A DNA stretch of 64,000 bases from an uncultured Gammaproteobacteria bacterium (GTDB lineage: Bacteria > Pseudomonadota > Gammaproteobacteria > Pseudomonadales > Pseudohongiellaceae): positions 1 through 64,000 of the forward strand of contig CAISYX010000016.1 of assembly GCA_903889815.1 (NCBI GenBank), written 5' to 3'. The notes beneath the pieces were generated by a model. The model did not search any database and was not told the origin of the DNA. It was given only the letters and a program-made list of their open reading frames with translations. The position numbers were made by a program, and so were the translations under genes. Positions within the stretch are counted from its first letter, which is position 1. Every line of letters starts with the position of its first letter. This document shows positions 20,881-33,686 of this stretch, one piece after another.

Positions 20881-21417
20881 ATGGCAGAGTCAATTACATT
20901 AGCCCGACCATACGCGAAAGCTTCTTTTGAAGTAGCGCTTGCGGCTGGTGAGCTGAGCCCCTGGTCTCAGTCACTCAAATTGCTTGCAAGTGTCGCTGCG
21001 AATGACACTGTTCGCAAAACCATGCTGTCGCCAGCACTGACGGCGGCGGAACAAGCCAGCATGCTGATCAATCTGTGTGGCAACGAGCTGATGCCGAAGG
21101 CTGGGAATCTCATCCGCTTGCTGGCAGAGAACAAGCGATTGCAATTGCTGCCCGAAATTTCCGAACTTTTTGAAGCGCTCAAGGCCAATCAGGAAATGAC
21201 AGTGGACGTGGAGCTGTCGACCGCGTTCGAGCTCAATAAAGACGTAGTTAAAAAGATTACTCAGGCACTTCAGACTCGCTTGAACAGAGAGATCAAGTTG
21301 CACACCCGTGTGGACAAACATCTGATAGGTGGCGCCGTAATTCGAGCGGGCGACACAGTCATCGACAGTTCCGTCCGGGGAAAACTGACCAAATTAGCCG
21401 AAGCAATGAATTCCTAG
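20881..21417 (+). CDS. atpH: ATP synthase F1 subunit delta
   Basis: Connects the peripheral stalk to the top of the alpha3-beta3 hexamer. At 178 residues the length is typical. It opens with the family motif [15 protein letters not shown] and carries the C-terminal stretch [21 protein letters not shown]. It sits between atpF and atpA as in all F-type operons of this group. Confidence 0.96.
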   Translation: MAESITLARPYAKASFEVALAAGELSPWSQSLKLLASVAANDTVRKTMLSPALTAAEQASMLINLCGNELMPKAGNLIRLLAENKRLQLLPEISELFEALKANQEMTVDVELSTAFELNKDVVKKITQALQTRLNREIKLHTRVDKHLIGGAVIRAGDTVIDSSVRGKLTKLAEAMNS

Positions 21418-21442
21418 TACGACTGGGAATGAGGGAAAAAGC

Positions 21443-22987
21443 ATGCAGCAACTGAATCCATCAGAAATCAGTGAAATCATCAAGCAGCGTATCGAGAACC
21501 TCGATGTTTCCGTGCAAGCGAAGAATGAAGGCACGATCGTCAGCGTTTCCGACGGTATCATCCGCATTCACGGCCTCGCTGACGTCATGTATGGCGAGAT
21601 GATCGAGTTCGACGGCGGTATTTTCGGCATGGCACTGAACCTTGAGCGTGACTCAGTGGGTGCCGTTGTTCTCGGTGACTACAAGTCTCTCGCAGAGGGG
21701 CAGACTTGCCGCTGCACCAAGCGCATTCTGGAAGTGCCGGTCGGACCAGAACTCGAAGGCCGTGTAGTGGACGCGCTTGGCAAGCCAATTGATGGCAAGG
21801 GCCCGATCAATGCCAAGCACAGTTCGCCAGTAGAGAAAGTGGCTCCAGGCGTAATTGCACGTCAGTCAGTGGACCAGCCGGTACAGACGGGTCTGAAAGC
21901 CATTGACGCGATGGTGCCTATTGGCCGTGGCCAACGTGAGCTGATCATTGGCGACCGCCAGGTAGGCAAGACTGCTGTCGCTGTCGACGCGATCATCAAC
22001 CAGAAGGGCAAGGGCGTTAAGTGTATCTACGTGGCCATAGGACAGAAGCAGTCGTCCATCGCCAACGTCGTGAACAAGCTGGAAGAGCACGGCGCGATGG
22101 AGTACACCATCGTCGTTGCAGCCAGTGCATCTGATCCCGCGTCCATGCAATTCATCGCCCCGTATGCCGGTTGTTCAATGGGCGAGTTCTACCGTGACCG
22201 TGGCCAGGACGCCCTGATCATTTATGATGACCTGACCAAACAGGCATGGGCGTATCGCCAGATTTCCCTGCTGCTGCGCCGTCCGCCAGGCCGTGAAGCA
22301 TACCCCGGCGACGTGTTCTATTTGCACTCCCGTCTGCTGGAGCGCGCATCACGCGTGAACGCCGAGTATGTAGAGCAGTTCACCAATGGTGAAGTGAAGG
22401 GCAAAACCGGTTCCTTGACCGCTCTGCCGATCATCGAGACGCAGGCGGGTGACGTATCTGCCTTCGTACCGACCAACGTGATCTCCATTACTGACGGTCA
22501 GATCTTCCTGGAGAGCAACCTGTTCAACTCCGGTATCCGTCCTGCAATCAATGCCGGTCTGTCGGTGTCACGAGTAGGCGGTGCAGCACAAACCAAGATT
22601 ATCAAGAAGCTGGGCGGCGGTATCCGTATCGCTCTGGCACAGTACCGTGAACTGGCAGCATTCGCGCAGTTCGCCTCTGATCTCGACGAAGCGACTCGCG
22701 CGCAACTCGAACACGGTCAGCGTGTAACAGAACTGATGAAACAGTCTCAGTACTCTCCGCTGTCTGTCGCCCAGATGGCACTGGTACTTTACGCAGCCAA
22801 TGAAGGCTTCCTGAAGGATGTGGAGCTGAACAAGGTCGTGGCTTTTGAACGCGCCTTGCTGTCCTATGCCAACAACGAGAATGCAGCGCTGCTGGCAAAG
22901 ATCAATGAGAAAGGTGACTACAACGATGACATCGCCGCGCAAATGAAAGCAGCGATTCAGAAGTTCAAGGTAACACAGACCTGGTAA
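21443..22987 (+). CDS. atpA: ATP synthase F1 subunit alpha
   Basis: Non-catalytic nucleotide-binding subunit of the F1 hexamer. The 514-residue product has the N-terminal beta-barrel, the P-loop [11 protein letters not shown] near residue 170, and the conserved [20 protein letters not shown]. The arginine finger region [10 protein letters not shown] is intact. GAGGGA precedes the ATG. Codon use is more GC-biased than in neighbouring genes, fitting a highly expressed gene. Confidence 0.98.
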   Translation: MQQLNPSEISEIIKQRIENLDVSVQAKNEGTIVSVSDGIIRIHGLADVMYGEMIEFDGGIFGMALNLERDSVGAVVLGDYKSLAEGQTCRCTKRILEVPVGPELEGRVVDALGKPIDGKGPINAKHSSPVEKVAPGVIARQSVDQPVQTGLKAIDAMVPIGRGQRELIIGDRQVGKTAVAVDAIINQKGKGVKCIYVAIGQKQSSIANVVNKLEEHGAMEYTIVVAASASDPASMQFIAPYAGCSMGEFYRDRGQDALIIYDDLTKQAWAYRQISLLLRRPPGREAYPGDVFYLHSRLLERASRVNAEYVEQFTNGEVKGKTGSLTALPIIETQAGDVSAFVPTNVISITDGQIFLESNLFNSGIRPAINAGLSVSRVGGAAQTKIIKKLGGGIRIALAQYRELAAFAQFASDLDEATRAQLEHGQRVTELMKQSQYSPLSVAQMALVLYAANEGFLKDVELNKVVAFERALLSYANNENAALLAKINEKGDYNDDIAAQMKAAIQKFKVTQTW

Positions 22988-23008
22988 TTGACAGGAATAC
23001 GGTGAGTT

Positions 23009-23869
23009 ATGGCTGTCGGCAAAGAGATTAGAACCAAGATCTCCAGCATCAAGAACACGCAAAAAATTACCAGTGCGATGGAGATGGTTGCGGCCAGCAA
23101 GATGCGCAAGGCCCAGGACCGCATGGCGCTGGGACGACCCTATGCAACGCGCATGCGGGAGGTAATCGGACACGTTGCCAACGCAACGCCCGAATACCAT
23201 CACGTGTACTTCTCCGAAAGAGAAGCCAAGCGTGTTGGCTATATAGTTGTCTCATCTGACAGAGGGCTGTGCGGTGGACTGAACGTCAATGCGTTCAAAG
23301 CCGCATTGCGCGCAATGTTGGTCTGGAAGAAGGACAATGTCGGCACCGAATTCTGTGTTATCGGTGCAAAGGCCGCTTCCTTCTTCAACAATTTTGGCGG
23401 CAATGTCGTTGCGTCTGTCCGCGGAATTGGCGACACACCGAAAGTGGACGATGTGATCGGCGCCGTGAAGGTGATGCTGGATAAGTTTGCTGCAGGGCAA
23501 ATCGACCGCCTGTTCATTGTCAGCAACACATTCGTGAACACAATGACGCAGACCCCGGTTGTCGCGCAACTTCTGCCGCTGCAGGCTTCTGAAAACAAAG
23601 AGTTCAGGCACCATTGGGACTACATCTACGAGCCAGACGCCCAAGAGCTTCTTGATTCTCTCCTTGTTCGCTACATCGAATCGCAGGTGTACCAAGCTGT
23701 TGTAGAGAATATCGCCTGCGAGCAGGCTGCCCGAATGATGGCGATGAAGAATGCCACCGACAACGCCGGTGATCTGATCAAGGATCTCGGCCTGATCTAC
23801 AACAAGGCGCGTCAGGCATCGATAACGCAGGAACTGTCAGAAATCGTGGGTGGCGCGGCTGCGGTATAA
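23009..23869 (+). CDS. atpG: ATP synthase F1 subunit gamma
   Basis: Central rotor shaft of F1. The 286 residues begin [20 protein letters not shown] and include [13 protein letters not shown], both family signatures. The C-terminal helix ends [19 protein letters not shown], the diagnostic gamma-subunit motif. An 85-bp gap separates it from atpD. Confidence 0.98.
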   Translation: MAVGKEIRTKISSIKNTQKITSAMEMVAASKMRKAQDRMALGRPYATRMREVIGHVANATPEYHHVYFSEREAKRVGYIVVSSDRGLCGGLNVNAFKAALRAMLVWKKDNVGTEFCVIGAKAASFFNNFGGNVVASVRGIGDTPKVDDVIGAVKVMLDKFAAGQIDRLFIVSNTFVNTMTQTPVVAQLLPLQASENKEFRHHWDYIYEPDAQELLDSLLVRYIESQVYQAVVENIACEQAARMMAMKNATDNAGDLIKDLGLIYNKARQASITQELSEIVGGAAAV

Positions 23870-23942
23870 GCCACACGAACAGCGCCTGGCCACGCGTGCG
23901 CAGGCAAATCAGACAAGCAAGATTCTGGAATTCAGTACTTAA

Positions 23943-25352
<1,410 letters not shown>

Positions 25353-25395
25353 TCCGACACTGTCACTGGAATCTGTAAACAGAGAGCAATGATTT

Positions 25396-25809
25396 ATGGC
25401 CATGACTATGCACTGTGACATTGTGAGCGCTGAGGAGAAAATCTACTCCGGGCTCGTGGAATTGCTGGTTGCCACAGGCACGCTGGGAGACCTGGGTATA
25501 ACGCCGGGTCACGCACCGCTGCTGACGGCACTGATTCCTGGACCGGTACGTGTTGTGCTGCAGGATGGGTCTGAAGAGATCTATTACGTGTCTGGCGGAT
25601 TCCTGGAAGTGCAAAGCGGCGTCGTTACAGTACTCGCAGATACGGCGTTGCGCGCCGATGACGTCAATGAGGCGGCAGCTTTGCAGGCAATACAAGACGC
25701 CAACGACGCCATATCCAACAAGGACGCAGAGTTCGAGTATTCGCGCGCAGCCGCTCAGCTTGCCGAGGCTGCTGCCCAGCTGCGCGCGCTAAGGCAGCTG
25801 CGCAAGTAA
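25396..25809 (+). CDS. atpC: ATP synthase F1 subunit epsilon
   Basis: Small inhibitory and coupling subunit at the foot of the rotor. The 137-residue product begins [19 protein letters not shown], matching the family, and has the N-terminal beta-sandwich ([14 protein letters not shown]) followed by an Ala-rich C-terminal helical hairpin. It is the last gene of the operon and a strong intrinsic terminator follows within 25 bp. Confidence 0.97.
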   Translation: MAMTMHCDIVSAEEKIYSGLVELLVATGTLGDLGITPGHAPLLTALIPGPVRVVLQDGSEEIYYVSGGFLEVQSGVVTVLADTALRADDVNEAAALQAIQDANDAISNKDAEFEYSRAAAQLAEAAAQLRALRQLRK

Positions 25810-25832
25810 GACAGCAGGCTTGGAGTACAGAG

Positions 25833-25859
25833 AAGGGCGGCGCGAGCTGCCCTTTTTTT
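25833..25859 (+). terminator. Rho-independent terminator of the atp operon
   Basis: GGGCGGC at 25835-25841 pairs with GCTGCCC at 25846-25852 (one G-T wobble) around a GCGA tetraloop, followed by seven T. The preceding AA can extend the stem into the T tract. Confidence 0.9.
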
Positions 25860-25932
25860 ATGCCCCACAATCCCTGTCGAAGCAATCTCAGTTAAGATAA
25901 GCCCCTGTTCGGTCATCCAGAATCCCTTCGCC

Positions 25933-27312
25933 ATGAATTCATTGCATCAGCCCCCCCTCGAAGTTGTCATTCTCGCTGCCGGAAAAGGCAAGCGCATGTT
26001 CTCCGACACGCCGAAGGTGCTGCACAAAGTGGCTGGACGGCCCTTGTTGCAGCATGTCGTCGACACCGCTCTGTCGCTGGAGGCCAGTGCTGTACATGTC
26101 GTCATAGGACATGAGGCGCAGCAGATAGAGGACTGCCTTCAGAAGACCCCTGTGCTATGGGCAATGCAGGCTGAACAACTGGGGACAGGACATGCCGTCG
26201 CCCAGGCGATGCCACATGTCCACGACAAAAGTATCGTGCTGGTTCTTTACGGGGATGTCCCGCTGATTCAGGCGGACACGCTTCAGGCGCTTGTGGCCCT
26301 GGCGCATTCTGGCGGGCTGGCTATTCTGACACTGAACAGCAAGGATCCATCAGGACTTGGTCGAATCATTCGCGACGCCAGCGGTCGCGCGATCGCCATC
26401 GTGGAAGAGAAGGACGCAAATACCCAGCAGAGGAAGATCACCGAAACCAACACCGGAATACTGGCAGTGCAGGCTTCGCATCTCCAGCACTGGTTGGGAC
26501 AGCTCAAAAATGACAATGCACAAGGGGAATATTACCTTACAGACATCGTGGCACTGGCCGTGCTACAAGGAGTGGACGTTGCAACTCAGATAGTCGATGA
26601 CGAGCTCGAAGTGCTCGGAGTGAACAACAAAGTACAGCTTGCGCAGCTCGAAAGGCACTATCAGGGACGTGTAGCACTGCAACTCCTCGAGAGCGGAGTC
26701 ACGCTTGCCGACCCGTCTCGCATTGATGTGCGTGGCGAATTGTTGTGTGGAAGAGATGTTGAGATCGACATCAACTGCATTTTTGAAGGCAAGGTTGCAA
26801 TAGGCAATCGCGTACGCATCGGCCCCAATGTGTGCATCAAGAATGCAATCATTGGAGATGACTCAGTGATTCATGCCAATTCGCATGTTGATGGAGTCAC
26901 TATTGGAGCAGCATGTGCCGTCGGGCCCTTTGCAAGATTGCGTCCAGGCACTGTACTGAACACTGGTTCTAAAATTGGCAATTTTGTCGAAACCAAGAAA
27001 GCGATCATCGGGCATGGTTCCAAAGTGAGTCACCTGAGCTATGTCGGCGACGCAACTATCGGGCGCGATGTGAATATCGGTGCCGGCACTATCACCTGCA
27101 ACTACGACGGCGTGAACAAGTACGAAACACTGATTGAAGACAATGTATTTGTGGGGTCCAACACCGCGCTCGTGGCGCCTGTGACGATCGGCGAGAATGC
27201 CACGATCGGCGCGGGCTCCACCATCACCGGTGATGTTCCGGGCAGGCATCTCGCCATCGCACGCGGACGTCAGCGCAACATCGAAGGCTGGGAGAAACCA
27301 GTCAAGAAATAG
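25933..27312 (+). CDS. glmU: Bifunctional N-acetylglucosamine-1-phosphate uridyltransferase / glucosamine-1-phosphate acetyltransferase
   Basis: Makes UDP-GlcNAc, the shared precursor of peptidoglycan and lipid A, from glucosamine 1-phosphate. The N-terminal Rossmann domain carries the nucleotide-binding signature ILAAGKGKRM near residue 15. The C-terminal half is a left-handed beta-helix of hexapeptide repeats (for example IGNRVRIGPNVCIKNAIIG) and holds the acetyltransferase site. At 459 residues it is normal. It sits between the atp operon and glmS, which catalyses an earlier step of the same pathway. Confidence 0.97.
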   Translation: MNSLHQPPLEVVILAAGKGKRMFSDTPKVLHKVAGRPLLQHVVDTALSLEASAVHVVIGHEAQQIEDCLQKTPVLWAMQAEQLGTGHAVAQAMPHVHDKSIVLVLYGDVPLIQADTLQALVALAHSGGLAILTLNSKDPSGLGRIIRDASGRAIAIVEEKDANTQQRKITETNTGILAVQASHLQHWLGQLKNDNAQGEYYLTDIVALAVLQGVDVATQIVDDELEVLGVNNKVQLAQLERHYQGRVALQLLESGVTLADPSRIDVRGELLCGRDVEIDINCIFEGKVAIGNRVRIGPNVCIKNAIIGDDSVIHANSHVDGVTIGAACAVGPFARLRPGTVLNTGSKIGNFVETKKAIIGHGSKVSHLSYVGDATIGRDVNIGAGTITCNYDGVNKYETLIEDNVFVGSNTALVAPVTIGENATIGAGSTITGDVPGRHLAIARGRQRNIEGWEKPVKK

Positions 27313-27400
27313 TCCAGCACTGTTGTGCAGTCAGGAGTGGCACAGAGCTCGGCTCGCGATCGCCAACCCTGACGCTAGGACGAATTCAAAGGAGCACCAA

Positions 27401-29239
<1,839 letters not shown>

Positions 29240-29259
29240 CAGGCAAGGCTACAAAAGGG

Positions 29260-30138
29260 TCAGGACTTGTAGGTTCGCAGCGTGCGCAGGCTCTTGTTCA
29301 TCCGCTTGAGATGATCCTTCAGCAATGTCTTGCGGGAGCGCGCTACTCCCATGGCCAGCACGTCGATGACCAGAAGGTGCGCAATGCGCGACGACACCGG
29401 AGTGAACTCGTGCTGGTCCTCCTCGACATTCACATGGATGGCGATGCTGCAAAGCTCACTCAGGGGCGTATTCTGCGGCGCAAGGCCGATGACGGTGGCC
29501 CCGGCCTCAAGCGCCAGATTGACGCTCTGAAGCAAGGCCTTGGAGCGCCCGGATTGCGAGATGGCCACCACCACATCGTTTTCGCCCAGGGAGATGGCCG
29601 ACATCAGCTGAATGTGAGGGTCGGTATAGGCGGCGGAGGACACCTGCAGACGGAAGAACTTGTGTTGGGCGTCGGCTGCCACCGATCCGGAAGCACCAAA
29701 GCCATAGAACTCCACTCGGCTGGCATGACTGAGCCGCGTGATGGCCAGTTCCAGCACGGCGGGGTCCAGCAGGTCGCGCACCGTCAGCAGCGAGCCGATC
29801 GTCGAGTCGAACACCTTGTTGCAAAGATCTGCTGCCGTATCATTGTCGTCCACAGAGAATTGCGAATACCCGCTGTTTGCCCCCAGATGCTGCGCCAGCT
29901 GCAGTTTGAAAGACTGGAAGCCGTCATAACCCAGCGCCCGGCAGAAACGCAGCACGGTGGGCTCGCTGACTTCAGCACTGGAGGCCACATCGACGATGCG
30001 CATATTGATCAGTGCAGCGCTGTGGTCAAGGATGTAATCCGCTACCTTGCGCTCGGATTTGCGCAGGTTGTCGCGGTGCTCCCTGATCTTGTTGATGGGG
30101 TTGTGCGGTTCCACGCGGTGTGTTCCTGGTTCACTCAT
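29260..30138 (-). CDS. hexR: MurR/RpiR-family transcriptional regulator, HexR-like
   Basis: DNA-binding regulator with an N-terminal winged helix (about residues 15-90, ASSAEVSEPTVLRFCRALG) and a C-terminal SIS sugar-phosphate-binding domain (about 120-260). The stretches VEFYGFGASGSVAADAQHKF and ISQSGRSKALL closely resemble HexR of Pseudomonas, which responds to the Entner-Doudoroff intermediate KDPG. HexR genes usually sit beside zwf or edd, but here the gene is convergent with glmS, with 20 bp between the stops. Assignment to the HexR group is by remembered similarity; regulation of glmS or amino-sugar genes is an alternative. Confidence 0.75.
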   Translation of the reverse strand: MSEPGTHRVEPHNPINKIREHRDNLRKSERKVADYILDHSAALINMRIVDVASSAEVSEPTVLRFCRALGYDGFQSFKLQLAQHLGANSGYSQFSVDDNDTAADLCNKVFDSTIGSLLTVRDLLDPAVLELAITRLSHASRVEFYGFGASGSVAADAQHKFFRLQVSSAAYTDPHIQLMSAISLGENDVVVAISQSGRSKALLQSVNLALEAGATVIGLAPQNTPLSELCSIAIHVNVEEDQHEFTPVSSRIAHLLVIDVLAMGVARSRKTLLKDHLKRMNKSLRTLRTYKS

Positions 30139-30402
30139 TGCCGCAATATAGCAGGAAATACAGATATTTAACTACCGCTGGACTGGTCAGGCGCTTCTTT
30201 GTCCGTTACCGCTCGAACGGCTCGGCCGGGCGACTCGGTGTGGAAGTGCTGCAGTTCAATGCGCAGAGCGACATCTTCGCCGAAGCAGCGCACTACTTCC
30301 TGGCAATTGAACCTGTCACCCCGTGATGCGCGGCGGGTTGCCAAGCCGCGGCCCCATGTCCAGAATGCCGCGAGTCGTTCATCACCGCAGGCGGGAAAAT
30401 CC

Positions 30403-31572
30403 TTGGCAGCAGCATTCGAATTCACGTTTCACCCCTGCATTGCCGACATCGACGCGCGGCTCTGGGACACTCTCGCGGCGAACGCCAGTCCGTTTCTGCG
30501 CCATGCCTTTCTAAGCGCTCTGGAAGACACCGGCTGTGCCACGCAGGCCACCGGCTGGGAGCCGCAGCATCTGCTGGTGTTGCAGGAAGGTCACCCCGCA
30601 GCAGCCCTGCCGCTCTACCTCAAACGGCATTCCTGGGGGGAGTATGTGTTCGACTGGTCCTGGGCCGATGCCTACCGTCAGCATGGCCGGGCCTACTACC
30701 CGAAACTGGTGACATCCGTCCCCTTCACTCCCAGCAGCGGCCCGCGCCTGCTTATGGCCACCGGCGTCGATCACGCCGCGCTGACAGGGGCCATTGTCGG
30801 CGCCGTGACGGCCAGAGCGAAAGCGCTGGGCGCCAGCAGCTGGCATGTGCTGTTTCCAACCCCGGAGGAACATGCCCTGCTGAGCGAAGCCGGCCTGCGA
30901 CCGCGCATCGGCTGCCAGTACCACTGGTACAACCGGGGCTACGCCTGCTTCGAAGACTTCCTGGCCACGTTCAATTCGCGCAAGCGCAAGAATCTGCGCA
31001 ATGAGCGCGATGCCGTGCATGGCGCCGGCATTCATTTCCGGCACCTCAGCGGCCGCGACATCACGCCCACTCTCTGGCAGACCTTCTATGGCTTCTACCA
31101 GAGCACCTATGAAGTACGCGGACAGCAGGGCTATCTGACGCCGGCCTTCTTCGAGCAGCTGGGACGGACCATGCCGGAGAGTCTGCTGCTGGTGCTGGCG
31201 CTGCACGAAGACACGCCCATCGCTGCCGCGCTGAGCCTGCGTGACGACACCACGCTGTATGGCCGTTACTGGGGCAGCCGCGCGGACTATCAGTTCCTGC
31301 ATTTCGAGACCTGCTATTACCAGGGCATCGATTACTGCATCACCCACGGACTGCAGCACTTCGACTCCGGCGCCCAGGGCGAGCACAAGATCCAGCGCGG
31401 TTTTGAACCGATCATCACGTATTCGAACCACTGGATTGCCGACCGCCAGTTTGACGCGGCTATTGCTGATTTTCTGGTGCGGGAGGCGGACCACATCCGG
31501 CAGTATCAGGGCGAGGCGGCAAAGATGCTGCCCTTCAGAATGGCAGACCCGGCGCAGGCACAGGAGCCATGA
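30403..31572 (+). CDS. GNAT/FemAB-like N-acyltransferase family protein (DUF482 type)
   Basis: Resembles the family often labelled peptidoglycan biosynthesis protein or GNAT-like DUF482, whose substrate is unknown. Visible hallmarks are WADAYRQHGRAYYPKLV, LRPRIGCQYHWYNRGY, FNSRKRKNLRNERDAV and a C-terminal HFDSGAQGEHKIQRGFEP. The TTG at 30403 gives about 389 residues and fits the family length. An ATG at 30259 in frame would add a Ser/Arg-rich leader that looks non-coding. No membrane segment is apparent, so it should be cytoplasmic. It precedes the PQQ dehydrogenase by 140 bp on the same strand. Confidence 0.75.
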   Translation: MAAAFEFTFHPCIADIDARLWDTLAANASPFLRHAFLSALEDTGCATQATGWEPQHLLVLQEGHPAAALPLYLKRHSWGEYVFDWSWADAYRQHGRAYYPKLVTSVPFTPSSGPRLLMATGVDHAALTGAIVGAVTARAKALGASSWHVLFPTPEEHALLSEAGLRPRIGCQYHWYNRGYACFEDFLATFNSRKRKNLRNERDAVHGAGIHFRHLSGRDITPTLWQTFYGFYQSTYEVRGQQGYLTPAFFEQLGRTMPESLLLVLALHEDTPIAAALSLRDDTTLYGRYWGSRADYQFLHFETCYYQGIDYCITHGLQHFDSGAQGEHKIQRGFEPIITYSNHWIADRQFDAAIADFLVREADHIRQYQGEAAKMLPFRMADPAQAQEP

Positions 31573-31712
31573 AATCCACCACCCACGAAGAGTGCTTTGC
31601 CGGCATTCCAGAACCCGCGCACCAGGGGGTATCGGGCCATTTCACTCCTGGCGGCCCTTCGCGGTAGACTGGCGCCCGACGCACTGCCCCAGCCAATACG
31701 GGAGACCCCGCC

Positions 31713-33680
31713 TTGAAAACAAGAACAACAGGCCCGACCACCGCACGGCTGCTGCTTGCTGGCAGTATTTTCAGCATCAGTCTCTTCGCCACTGCACAGC
31801 ACGGCGTCACCGATGGCCAGTGGCCCACCTACGGGGGCGACGCCGGCTCCACCAAGTACACCAGCCTCAGCCAGATCAACGCCGACAATTTTGAACGCCT
31901 TGGCATTGCCTGGCGCTGGCAGTCGCTGGATGGGGCGCTGGATCTCACGAACGTGGGCCAGGAGGTCTCGTTCGGGCGCATGCAGGGCACGCCGCTGATG
32001 GTGGATGGCGTGCTGTACATGATCACCTCGCTGAACCAGGTGGCGGCCATTGATGCGGTGACGGGCGCGACGCTCTGGAGTTTCAATCCGCAGATCTACT
32101 TGAGCGGCGCCCCCGTCGGCGCTCTTGGTTTCCACCAGCGCGGCGTGGCTTACTGGTCCGACGGGCAGAACAAGCGCGTGCTGGTGGCCACACAGGATGG
32201 CTATCTGTTTTCCCTGAACGCGGAGGACGGTGCCATCGATACGGCCTTCGGGAATGGTCAGGTGGATATGACCGACGGCATTCCCCGCGCGGTCCGAGGC
32301 GAGCTGGACTGGCAGGGCGCGCCGCCTCTGGGCGCAGTGTCGCCGCCGATCGTGGTGGGCGACATTCTGGTGGTCTCGCAGATCACCTCCAACCGGCCGC
32401 GCTTCAAGGAACGTCCGCCGTTGTGGATTCGCGGCTATGACATCCGTACCGGCGAAGTCGCCTGGACCTTCCACACCATTCCCCTGGAAGGCGAGTTCGG
32501 TAACGACACCTGGGAAGACGACTCCTGGCGCACGGCGGGCAATACCGGCGTGTGGTCCATGATGAGCGCGGACCTCGAGCTGGGCTATGTCTACCTGCCG
32601 ATGGAAGCGGCCACCGACGATTTCTATGGCGGTCACCGGCCCGGCGACAATCTGTTCAGCGAAAGCATCGTGGCGCTGGATGCCCGCACCGGCGAGCGCG
32701 TCTGGCACTACCAGACGGTGCATCACGGCGTCTGGGATCTGGACAACCCGGCGGCGCCCAATCTGCTGGACATCACCGTCGACGGACGCGTCATCAAGGC
32801 GGTGGCGCAGGTCACCAAGCAGGGCTTCACCTATGTGCTGGACCGGGTGACCGGGGAGCCCGTCTGGCCCATCAACGAAACGCCGGTGCCCCAGGGCGGC
32901 GCATTGCCTGGCGAGCGCTTGTCCCCGACCCAGCCCATTCCCAGCAAGCCGCCTGCCTTCGCGCGGCAGGGCATGGAGCTGGATTTTCTGATCGACTTCA
33001 CCCCGGAGCTTCGGGCCGAGGCCGAGGCGATTCTGCAGGAGTACACCTGGGGGCCGCTGTTCACGCCGCCGTCTGAGACCATCCAGGGAGGCAATCGCGG
33101 CACGCTCATGCTGCCGGGTGCCGGTGGCGGCGCCAACTGGCAGGGGGCCGGTGTGGATCCGCTTAACAACATTCTGTTCGTGCCTTCCACGGACAGCCCG
33201 AATGCGCCGCTGATGACCACGCTGGACCCGAGCGAATCCAACTTCAACTACGTGCGCCTGTCCAACCAGGCCGTACGCGGGCCCCGCGGGCTGCCTCTGC
33301 TGAAGCCGCCCTATGCCACGATCACCGCGTTCGACATGAACAAGGGCGAGATCCTCTGGCAGGTGGCCAATGGCGATGACTTCGCGGCAGTCACCAATCA
33401 CCCGGACCTCGCCGGCATCGATCTGCCCCCGCTTGGCGGCGGCGGCAAACATGCCGTCCTGGTCACGCCCACGCTGCTGATCCATGCCCAGACCACGCTG
33501 GAAGGCGCGGTGCTGGTGGCCCGTGACAAGTTGACGGGCGCGCAGCTGAAGACGATTCCCCTGCCGGCCAATGCCGGCGGTGCACCGATGAGCTATGCGG
33601 TGGACGGTCGCCAGTACATCGCCCTGAGCATACTCACCAACCCAGTGCCAGAATTGCTGGTGCTCGCCCTGCCGGAGTAA
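31713..33680 (+). CDS. PQQ-dependent dehydrogenase (quinoprotein), exported
   Basis: Eight-bladed propeller quinoprotein that would oxidise an alcohol, sugar or aldehyde in the periplasm. The start is a TTG with GGAG upstream. An N-terminal signal peptide (about residues 1-28, ending ATAQ) is followed by WPTYGGDAGSTKYTSLSQI, the usual opening of the family. The substrate-site stretch VHHGVWDLDNPAAPNLL resembles membrane glucose dehydrogenase. No cysteine occurs anywhere, so the vicinal disulfide of methanol and ethanol dehydrogenases is absent, as is any haem-binding CXXCH. No membrane anchor domain precedes the propeller. Substrate unknown. Confidence 0.85.
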   Translation: MKTRTTGPTTARLLLAGSIFSISLFATAQHGVTDGQWPTYGGDAGSTKYTSLSQINADNFERLGIAWRWQSLDGALDLTNVGQEVSFGRMQGTPLMVDGVLYMITSLNQVAAIDAVTGATLWSFNPQIYLSGAPVGALGFHQRGVAYWSDGQNKRVLVATQDGYLFSLNAEDGAIDTAFGNGQVDMTDGIPRAVRGELDWQGAPPLGAVSPPIVVGDILVVSQITSNRPRFKERPPLWIRGYDIRTGEVAWTFHTIPLEGEFGNDTWEDDSWRTAGNTGVWSMMSADLELGYVYLPMEAATDDFYGGHRPGDNLFSESIVALDARTGERVWHYQTVHHGVWDLDNPAAPNLLDITVDGRVIKAVAQVTKQGFTYVLDRVTGEPVWPINETPVPQGGALPGERLSPTQPIPSKPPAFARQGMELDFLIDFTPELRAEAEAILQEYTWGPLFTPPSETIQGGNRGTLMLPGAGGGANWQGAGVDPLNNILFVPSTDSPNAPLMTTLDPSESNFNYVRLSNQAVRGPRGLPLLKPPYATITAFDMNKGEILWQVANGDDFAAVTNHPDLAGIDLPPLGGGGKHAVLVTPTLLIHAQTTLEGAVLVARDKLTGAQLKTIPLPANAGGAPMSYAVDGRQYIALSILTNPVPELLVLALPE

Positions 33681-33686
33681 GCATTG

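Noticed and set aside
27197..27400. Longer GlmS starting at 27197
   Set aside because: It would overlap glmU and bury the catalytic N-terminal Cys; the ATG at 27401 has GGAG upstream.
27313..27400. A glmS ribozyme ahead of glmS
   Set aside because: The gap is only 88 bp and that ribozyme class is typical of Gram-positive bacteria; no supporting structure was seen.
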